14,595 nt of DNA. Source: Chitinophaga pinensis (GTDB taxonomy: Bacteria > Bacteroidota > Bacteroidia > Chitinophagales > Chitinophagaceae). Under the pieces are notes generated by a model. The model was not told where the DNA came from, did no database searches, and saw only the letters and a list, made by a program, of their open reading frames with translations. The stretch lies in contig CAMBGO010000037.1 in NCBI GenBank assembly GCA_945866165.1, positions 1 to 14,595 on the forward strand. The letters are read 5' to 3'. A program made the position numbers and the translations under genes. This document shows positions 9,676 through 14,595 of the stretch, in pieces. Position 1 is the stretch's first letter; each line of letters opens with the position of its first letter.

Positions 9676-11481
9676 TTAATTTATGTTAACCATTGAACCC
9701 TTGATGTTAACTGTGGCACTCGACTTTATTTCAGCACCTCCATTGGCGGTTGCGGTAAATTTAGCCTTGGCTTTTACTGCAACATTGTTGCCATCAAGAG
9801 TAACATCTGCAGTTGACGACTTAATAGTTATTGCTTTGGTACTGGTTAATTTTATTTCTTCCTTACTGTCTAAAGTAATACTTTTTTTACTGGATATGGC
9901 AATCCCTGAAGCAGAGGTTACAATCTTATTTCCATTCTGATCTTCTATTGTGATACCCTTATCTTTATCGGAAATAACAATCTTATTTTTACCTGGTGTT
10001 ATTAGCGTTAAGATTTTATCCTTATCATTAAATTCCAGTGTCAATTTTTCTTTTGAAAGAATAGATTTGATTGAATTTTCTGCAGTGAATTTTTCTTTAG
10101 GGATGTTTTTACTGTTGTATAAGCTGCCCAGAACAATAGGATAACGAGGGTCTTCATTCATAAAACCAACTATGACTTCAGACTTCAACTCGGGAACAAA
10201 AAAACTACCTGCGCCATTGGTTGCATAAAACTGACTCAACGGTGCCCATAAACCATTTCCAGTTCCTTTTATAGATGGTATTTTAACTTGAATTCGATAT
10301 TGAGTATCAGGATCTGCATCAATTTTTGTAACAATCCCTATGTGTAAACCTTTGATTGGTTCTATCCAACTATTGTTTTCATCTTTCAAGTCCTTATCAA
10401 ACAAACTTTCTGGTAAACCAAATCCAACGGTGGTTACGTAAATGCCATCCCGAATATGGTGTTCAACCATAGAAGCGAAAACATCACCATTAAAAGTTGT
10501 ACCAAATCCATCCAGGGTAACAATTGAGCCCAATTCAATTGAGGGAAACCCCCTAAATGAAACCTCACCACGAACACGTTTGAACCTAGATTCCAATAGA
10601 AGTGAATCAGCCAATTCTTTAACTTCTGTTGTGACAAGGGGTGTTTTTATTCCAAATGCAAGCTTTGTTGGACTAGCCACCTTACCCAAGGTACTTCCTG
10701 TAAGATTACCTGGCTTTGTAAGATTTGAAGGCTCGGAACCACTTTGCTTTACATCCACTTCTTTAAAATAATCCCAGCTTTGTGCTTCAATAGCTTGCAA
10801 TTGAGTGGATGCATCAACCTCTCCCCTAAAACTCATTACATCATCACCATATTTTACTCCCAATGCGGCAGATCCTGTTACTGCAGGAGCCTTCACATTC
10901 AATTCATTTTGTGAGTTCAAAACAATAAGACCATTTGCTTTCGCCCTTTTGATCATGAAATCCCAATCTGTTATATCGTATTGAGACATGAATTTATGTT
11001 GGACCGTTGTTGCAGTTACTGTTTTTGTAAGTCCTGCAGTTGTTATAAGTGTTGTTATAATATCACTATCCTTTTTATTTTCATAAATTTCTGAATTGCG
11101 CTGAAAGGTCATTTTAGTGGCTTTATCTGCACATTCCAAAACAAGTAAACTCCTTGAAGTATAATTCAAGTAACCTTCCCTGATATCAATTTTGTGTTTT
11201 ATAATAACGCCTTTGAAAACAACCGTATTAACTTGATCATAGCCCAAAGAAATTTCAACGTCCTTGCCTGGTGCAAAATTTGCCAACTCTGATTCCTCAA
11301 ATTCGTTTTCCGCAGAATTACCAGCCATCAAGGTAACCTTTGCCTTGCAGATCTTGTTAACCTCATTCCAAACACTTATTTGCATAACACTATACTGCAA
11401 CTTTGAATCAAGTTCTGCATTATTAAATTTCAGTGTATATGAAACAACTTTTTGAAGAGAATCATTCGGAGAGGCTGCCAT
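9676..11481 (-). CDS. VgrG-like central spike protein (gp27/gp5-like, Afp8-like)
   Basis: This is a 601-aa protein. Residues about 10-370 form the gp27-like hub part and include ITDWDFMIKRAKANGLIVLN near 170-189, the VgrG/phage protein D signature. Residues about 378-456 form the gp5-like OB fold (LHIGIVTKIDADPDTQYRIQ to YPIVLGSLYNSK). Residues about 485-601 consist of short alternating beta strands rich in Lys, Thr, Ile and Val (GITIEDQNGNKIV, SITLDSKEEIKLTSTKAITI), ending GSMVNIN. This is the triple beta-helix needle. No lysozyme domain or C-terminal effector extension is present. The trimer sits on the end of the tube and punctures the target membrane. The ATG lies five bases after the LysM gene's stop. 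The domain order is clear; what caps the needle tip is unknown because no PAAR gene is visible. Confidence 0.94.
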   Translation of the reverse strand: MAASPNDSLQKVVSYTLKFNNAELDSKLQYSVMQISVWNEVNKICKAKVTLMAGNSAENEFEESELANFAPGKDVEISLGYDQVNTVVFKGVIIKHKIDIREGYLNYTSRSLLVLECADKATKMTFQRNSEIYENKKDSDIITTLITTAGLTKTVTATTVQHKFMSQYDITDWDFMIKRAKANGLIVLNSQNELNVKAPAVTGSAALGVKYGDDVMSFRGEVDASTQLQAIEAQSWDYFKEVDVKQSGSEPSNLTKPGNLTGSTLGKVASPTKLAFGIKTPLVTTEVKELADSLLLESRFKRVRGEVSFRGFPSIELGSIVTLDGFGTTFNGDVFASMVEHHIRDGIYVTTVGFGLPESLFDKDLKDENNSWIEPIKGLHIGIVTKIDADPDTQYRIQVKIPSIKGTGNGLWAPLSQFYATNGAGSFFVPELKSEVIVGFMNEDPRYPIVLGSLYNSKNIPKEKFTAENSIKSILSKEKLTLEFNDKDKILTLITPGKNKIVISDKDKGITIEDQNGNKIVTSASGIAISSKKSITLDSKEEIKLTSTKAITIKSSTADVTLDGNNVAVKAKAKFTATANGGAEIKSSATVNIKGSMVNIN

Positions 11482-11486
11482 GCGCG

Positions 11487-12194
11487 TTATTTTTCAAGGG
11501 GTGGAAATTCGAGCACGGATCCCGGTTTCAATGATCTAAAACTAGGAAGTTTATTATATTCAGCTATTCGAATGAAATATTTTGGATCATCATAAAATTG
11601 TTCGCACAAGGAAACGAGGGAATCGCCTTCTTTTATTTTTGGTATACGGGTAATATCAGGACTTCGAAATTCTCTTGTAATAACGGCTTCATCCACCTCC
11701 TCTTTTATCGACATACTAATTTTCGCCCGCAATGGTGATCCACTTCGATTGAATTTCAAAATTTTTGATTCAAACTTTGTTACATTACCTACCAATGTTA
11801 TAGTTCCCCATTCCAACTTTACATAAGGTGGTCTATGTGAGTCACTGTTAGGCTTAATCGTAAGCTTCCGTAAATAAATCAATGAATCCTCAATAGAAGA
11901 ACCTACAGACAAGGTTGAATATTGAGTAGGAGGAGCAAATGGAATGGCACCTGAATTATCAATAATAAAATCAAAAGAAATTGTGCGTGGGTTATATGTT
12001 TTGGGTTTTGCTTTAACAGATGTTCCCGATGCAGTAAGAGGTTGTTCCTCAGAATCACTGTCATCCCCATTCAATTCATAAGAAAGATCAAAGGTATCAG
12101 GATTGACAGGTAATTCATAAGAACCTATTGAACTGGAAGCACTTCCATTAGCAAATTTTGAATAACCAGTTATTGTTAAATTTACTATGCTCAT
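11487..12194 (-). CDS. LysM-domain baseplate hub protein (Afp7-like)
   Basis: This is a 235-aa protein. The N-terminal two-thirds form a beta-rich domain with YELPVNPDTFDLSYE near residues 26-40 and a KFNRSGSPLRAKISMSIKEE segment near 147-166. Both patterns are common in CIS and phage hub proteins of this type. A C-terminal LysM domain covers about residues 187-233 (IKEGDSLVSLCEQFYDDPKY to LKPGSVLEFPP). In Afp and R-type pyocin-like systems this protein sits at the hub between tube and spike, and the LysM fold is thought to be structural there rather than an active wall hydrolase. Its ATG overlaps the stop of the DUF5908-like gene by one base (TAATG), and a GAGGA sequence lies seven bases before the start. 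Translation is therefore probably coupled to the small upstream gene. Confidence 0.9.
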   Translation of the reverse strand: MSIVNLTITGYSKFANGSASSSIGSYELPVNPDTFDLSYELNGDDSDSEEQPLTASGTSVKAKPKTYNPRTISFDFIIDNSGAIPFAPPTQYSTLSVGSSIEDSLIYLRKLTIKPNSDSHRPPYVKLEWGTITLVGNVTKFESKILKFNRSGSPLRAKISMSIKEEVDEAVITREFRSPDITRIPKIKEGDSLVSLCEQFYDDPKYFIRIAEYNKLPSFRSLKPGSVLEFPPLEK

Positions 12195-12397
12195 TACAAG
12201 TTCCTCGATTTATTTAATTTCTCCATTACTTCACTAACACAGTCTTCAATTATCTGTTTCTTGATGGAGTGACTTAATTTTGTTACAACTTTATCTGCTG
12301 ATTCAGCTAGTTTTTTGGCAGGTCCCTTACTGCTTTTTTCACTACTTCCCTCATCCGCTTGGGCTTGAATAACCATTTCCCTAATCTCAACTGCCAT
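12194..12397 (-). CDS. Small DUF5908-like CIS protein
   Basis: This is a 67-aa protein starting MAVEIREMVIQAQADEGSSE. The opening 'xxVEIREMVIxA' is the pattern I associate with DUF5908, a family of very short proteins found next to CIS tube and LysM genes in Bacteroidota. The middle is a low-complexity Ser/Lys/Gly/Ala stretch (about residues 16-35). The C-terminal half is a predicted charged helix (KLSHSIKKQIIEDCVSEVME). It occupies the position of the small Afp6 gene. There is no signal peptide or membrane helix. It begins 14 bases after the second tube gene's stop and its own stop overlaps the next start. The function is not known to me; a small tube- or hub-associated factor is a guess from position. 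Confidence 0.75.
   Translation of the reverse strand: MAVEIREMVIQAQADEGSSEKSSKGPAKKLAESADKVVTKLSHSIKKQIIEDCVSEVMEKLNKSRNL
12202..12206 (-). promoter_or_regulatory. Shine-Dalgarno-like GAGGA before the LysM gene
   Basis: On the minus strand the bases read GAGGA, followed by seven bases and the ATG at 12194. It is the only clear Shine-Dalgarno-like sequence I saw before a start in this cluster. It lies inside the last codons of the DUF5908-like gene, so it may also be a chance codon effect. Confidence 0.35.
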
Positions 12398-12411
12398 AAT
12401 CGCAAATTTAA

Positions 12412-12954
12412 TTAAATTCCATAGGACATTTTTGAATACTTTAATTCAATTGTTTCTATTGCAAGTTCCGATTTTGTTGCATTAAATTCGCTAACAGCCC
12501 ATTTCACCGGAATAGCATTATAAAATGTCCATGACATAACAGGAATGAAATTATTTCCCATCAATGTAACAACAACATTTTTAACTTCTACACTTGTTTC
12601 CAAAGAATTTACATTTCTCAAACACCAATTTAGAATTTCAGACGTTAACGGTGCCAATCCTCTCTTCAACACTAGATTTGGGAACGTAACTGAATTAGGT
12701 ATATAATAAATTTCATCATTCGATCCCAACGGTTTTAGTTCATCGTAAGATAATTCTGCTGAAATGCCACTGACCTCTTGAAAAAAAGTATCAGAAAATG
12801 GTGCAACGAATGCAGCAGCCAATGCTGCAGCTCTTGATGCAGCAAGTGACAAGGCTGACAATGTATCATTTGTAGAACCAAATAATTTGACTGGTGCTGC
12901 AAATGCAACACTGAATAAATAAGATGTGGGAGGATTTAACCTAAATGGAATCAT
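12412..12954 (-). CDS. Second tube-like protein (Afp5-like) with alanine-rich insertion
   Basis: This is a 180-aa protein starting MIPFRLNPPTSYLFSVAF. It is a paralogue of the main tube protein: FFQEVSGISAE matches FQEVSGLDIDS, VLKRG matches LKKG, MSWTFYNAIPVKW matches MTWTLTNAWPKQI, and SELAIETIEL matches SEAAIETIVF. The frame stays open for 23 more codons upstream (to 13023), but that extension would run up to the edge of the hairpin and encodes a non-conserved Lys/Phe/Ile-rich segment, so I chose the ATG at 12954. The first and second tube strands are separated here by about 36 residues, including LSALSLAASRAAALAAAF (about 32-49), against about nine residues in the main tube protein. By analogy with Afp5 it probably forms the adaptor ring(s) between tube and hub. 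No Shine-Dalgarno sequence precedes the start. Confidence 0.85.
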   Translation of the reverse strand: MIPFRLNPPTSYLFSVAFAAPVKLFGSTNDTLSALSLAASRAAALAAAFVAPFSDTFFQEVSGISAELSYDELKPLGSNDEIYYIPNSVTFPNLVLKRGLAPLTSEILNWCLRNVNSLETSVEVKNVVVTLMGNNFIPVMSWTFYNAIPVKWAVSEFNATKSELAIETIELKYSKMSYGI

Positions 12955-12984
12955 ATCATTAATTGACAAAAAAAAACACTTGAA

Positions 12985-13012
12985 TTTTGCTATCAATTTG
13001 ATAATTGCAAAA
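12985..13012. promoter_or_regulatory. Imperfect AT-rich dyad in the tube1-tube2 gap
   Basis: The sequence TATCAA-T-TTGATA is flanked by TTTTGC on the left and GCAAAA on the right, with three extra bases on one side. It lies between the hairpin at 13030-13062 and the second tube gene's start. It could be an operator or part of a leader for the downstream genes. In AT-rich DNA a dyad this size can arise by chance, and no clear Bacteroidota -33/-7 promoter was found beside it. Confidence 0.25.
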
Positions 13013-13029
13013 TACAAATGCATTTAAAT

Positions 13030-13062
13030 AATAGGAGCATTAGTAAAACTAATGCTCCTATT
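13030..13062 (-). terminator. Strong hairpin after the main tube gene (terminator or attenuator)
   Basis: The 15-base arms at 13030-13044 and 13048-13062 are perfectly complementary around a 3-base loop. On the minus strand the arm reads AATAGGAGCATTAGT, and the stem contains GGAGC/GCTCC. It starts 16 bases past the main tube gene's TAA stop. The tail after the stem (ATTTAAATG) is AT-rich but not a pure U run, so partial rather than full termination, or mRNA 3' end protection, is plausible. The assembly genes continue in the same direction beyond it. Confidence 0.75.
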
Positions 13063-13078
13063 TGTTTGAAGACAAATA

Positions 13079-13549
13079 TTAGGCAGCTTCGATCTTCAAT
13101 CCCTCATGAACGAACACAATTGTTTCAATTGCGGCTTCGCTGCTTTGAGAGTTCATATCTGTTGAAGTGATCTGCTTAGGCCATGCATTTGTTAATGTCC
13201 ATGTCATTTGTGGAGTTGTATTTTCATCAAGTAACCTGATTACAACTGTAAGCCTTTCATACGTATTCAAGCTTATTTTTGAAATCCAGTCATACAAACG
13301 ATTGTCTGTAGTGAATACACCTTTCTTAAGGGTAATATCACTGTATTTCATTAGACCTGGCATTTTGATTACTGAATGTACTGGACTATTACCATGACGG
13401 TATTCGATAACGTCAGAATCTATATCCAATCCAGAAACTTCCTGGAACGCTAAGTCGGTAAAGTCACCAATATCAACTGAGAAGTAAAATTTGGGTAAGG
13501 GCCAAAACTGGTCTTGATCTGCGCCTGTTCCTGCTGTAGGTGCTGCCAT
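13079..13549 (-). CDS. Main inner tube protein (gp19/Afp1-like)
   Basis: This is a 156-aa protein of the phage-tail-tube/Hcp-like family. Recognisable parts are FWPLPKFYFSVDIGDFTDLA at about residues 15-34, FQEVSGLDIDSDVIEYRHG at 35-53, ITLKKGVF at about 71-78, MTWTLTNAWPKQI at about 115-127, and the terminal SEAAIETIVFVHEGL. Stacked hexameric rings of this protein form the inner tube that is driven into the target. Length and motif order are normal. The start is the ATG 47 bases after the sheath stop; the spacer is AT-rich with no Shine-Dalgarno sequence. It directly follows the sheath gene and is followed by a strong hairpin, as suits two proteins needed in many copies. Confidence 0.94.
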   Translation of the reverse strand: MAAPTAGTGADQDQFWPLPKFYFSVDIGDFTDLAFQEVSGLDIDSDVIEYRHGNSPVHSVIKMPGLMKYSDITLKKGVFTTDNRLYDWISKISLNTYERLTVVIRLLDENTTPQMTWTLTNAWPKQITSTDMNSQSSEAAIETIVFVHEGLKIEAA

Positions 13550-13596
13550 TTTATAAAATTTTTAATTGTTTATAATTTCTTTAGATAAATTGCTGG

Positions 13597-14595
13597 TTAT
13601 GATTTTTGTTGCTGTTGTTCAAATGTAATTACAATAAACTCAGCTGGTCTTGTGATAGCAACTTTAACAGTCATTTTCAAAACACCATCCAAAACATCAT
13701 TTGCTGTCATGGTATTTCCTAGACCAATTGATACACTGAATGCATCATCTGGACTTTGACCAGCCAACAAACCAGATTGCCACTGATTCTGTAGGAAGTT
13801 TTGCACAGTCGCCTTTAAAGTAGACCATGTAGTAGCGTTGTTAGGTTCGAAAACATATGCCTCAGCTGCAAACTTAATGCTCTGCTCAAGGAATGTCATC
13901 GTCCTTCTAACACTGATGTATCTCCAGTCTTGGCTGTTTCCATCAAGTGTTCTTGCACCCCAAACCAATACACCTTTACCAGGGAAGCTTCTGATTGCAT
14001 TGATAGCCTTACCACTCAATGGAAGGTTCAATTCCTCTTGGTTATCGCTGGTGATTGCTACTGTAGGAGCAACTACTGAACCAAGACTAACGTTGGCAGG
14101 AGCTTTTGCAACATTGATTGAATTATCAACCATTGCATAGATACCAGCCATACCTGGACTTGGAGGAAGCACGTTCAATGCATCTACGATATCTTTTAGA
14201 ATACCATTCAATTTTGGACTGATGGTTTTCAAAGTTGATTGAACAGAAGAAATTTCAACAGCTGTTTTTGCAGTGCTGATCTTTGCGATCTCAGCTTTGA
14301 TAGCCTCTGCGCGAGCTTCGTTAATGAAACCTGAAGCAAGATCACTATTTACTTCACCTGAAAGATTTTCAACTAAACCATCAAGATTTTCGATGTTTGT
14401 GAAGTCAACCTCAGAGGTACCAACAACTGTTGTTTTTACAAATGGATAGTATGCAGCACCCCACTGTAGGTGGTTTGATCCAACACCTTCTCTGAATTTG
14501 TTAGCAATATCTTCTTCATCCATGGTTCTCCTTTGATCACCATTGTAAACGTCTAAAATTGCAAACCTGTTCTTCATTTGGAAACCGCAATGTTG
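13597..14595 (-). CDS. Contractile sheath protein (Afp2-4-like), 5' end outside window
   Basis: This is the last 332 residues of a phage-tail-sheath-family protein. The frame stays open through the right edge, with six codons (QHCGFQ) before the MKNRFAILDVYNGDQ segment. That segment is internal to the family (a '..HC...K.RFAILD' pattern), so the Met at 14577 is not the start. C-terminal sheath signatures are LPPSPGMAGIYAMVDNS, FPGKGVLVWGARTLDGNSQD, WRYISVRRTMTFLEQSI, AYVFEPNNATTW and AITRPAEFIVITFEQQQQKS. The protein wraps the tube and contracts to drive it. Between AAYYPFVKTTVVG and LPPSPG lies an approximately 80-residue helical, Ala/Glu/Lys-rich segment, longer than in compact sheaths. The stop is followed by 47 bases and then the tube gene. 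Whether other sheath paralogues lie upstream cannot be seen. Confidence 0.94.
   Translation of the reverse strand, partial: QHCGFQMKNRFAILDVYNGDQRRTMDEEDIANKFREGVGSNHLQWGAAYYPFVKTTVVGTSEVDFTNIENLDGLVENLSGEVNSDLASGFINEARAEAIKAEIAKISTAKTAVEISSVQSTLKTISPKLNGILKDIVDALNVLPPSPGMAGIYAMVDNSINVAKAPANVSLGSVVAPTVAITSDNQEELNLPLSGKAINAIRSFPGKGVLVWGARTLDGNSQDWRYISVRRTMTFLEQSIKFAAEAYVFEPNNATTWSTLKATVQNFLQNQWQSGLLAGQSPDDAFSVSIGLGNTMTANDVLDGVLKMTVKVAITRPAEFIVITFEQQQQKS

Noticed and set aside
12966..12980. Run of nine T on the minus strand as a terminator tail
   Set aside because: No stable GC-containing stem lies directly before it; the strong hairpin is about 50 bases further upstream.
12955..13023. N-terminal extension of the second tube protein (MHLYFAIIKLIAKFKCFFLS)
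   Set aside because: It could look like a signal anchor, but it lies in the leader beside the hairpin, is unlike tube proteins, and a better ATG exists at 12954.
14575..14577. ATG as the start of the sheath gene
   Set aside because: The frame stays open to the right edge and MKNRFAILDVYNGD is an internal segment of sheath proteins.

Overview
The window holds most of the structural operon of a phage-tail-like contractile injection system (extracellular CIS, Afp/PVC/MAC-like, or the related T6SS subtype iv). All genes lie on the minus strand, so transcription runs from the right end to the left. The host is most likely a member of the Bacteroidota. The DNA is AT-rich, nearly all starts lack a Shine-Dalgarno sequence, and two families typical of Bacteroidota CIS clusters are present: a DUF5908-type small protein and a CIS_TMP-type tape-measure protein. 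The genus cannot be told from this sequence.

In transcription order the genes are: the C-terminal part of the contractile sheath (5' end beyond the right edge); the main tube protein; a 124-nt gap with a strong hairpin and a weaker dyad; a second tube-like protein with an unusual alanine-rich insertion; a 67-aa DUF5908-like protein; a LysM baseplate-hub protein (Afp7-like); a gp27/gp5-type VgrG-like spike (Afp8-like); a gp25-like baseplate wedge protein (Afp9-like); a 1260-aa J/gp6-like baseplate protein (Afp11-like); a 244-aa fibre/adhesin-like protein; a 927-aa Afp12-like baseplate protein; and the first 640 codons of a CIS tape-measure protein (Afp14-like) that runs off the left edge. Genes downstream of the hairpin are packed with gaps of 17 nt or less, or overlap by one base (TAATG, TGATG). 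This suggests one co-translated assembly operon. No gene-free stretch exceeds 124 nt.

Together these parts make a sheath around an inner tube, a puncturing spike on a hub, and baseplate wedges joining hub to sheath. The tape-measure protein probably sets tube length. The AAA+ ATPase, tail terminator, PAAR tip and any toxin cargo are not in the window. The main departures from the Afp layout are the missing PAAR gene after gp25, the fibre-like gene between the two large baseplate genes, the insertion in the second tube protein, a helix-rich insertion in the sheath, and the hairpin that could separate high-copy from low-copy parts.
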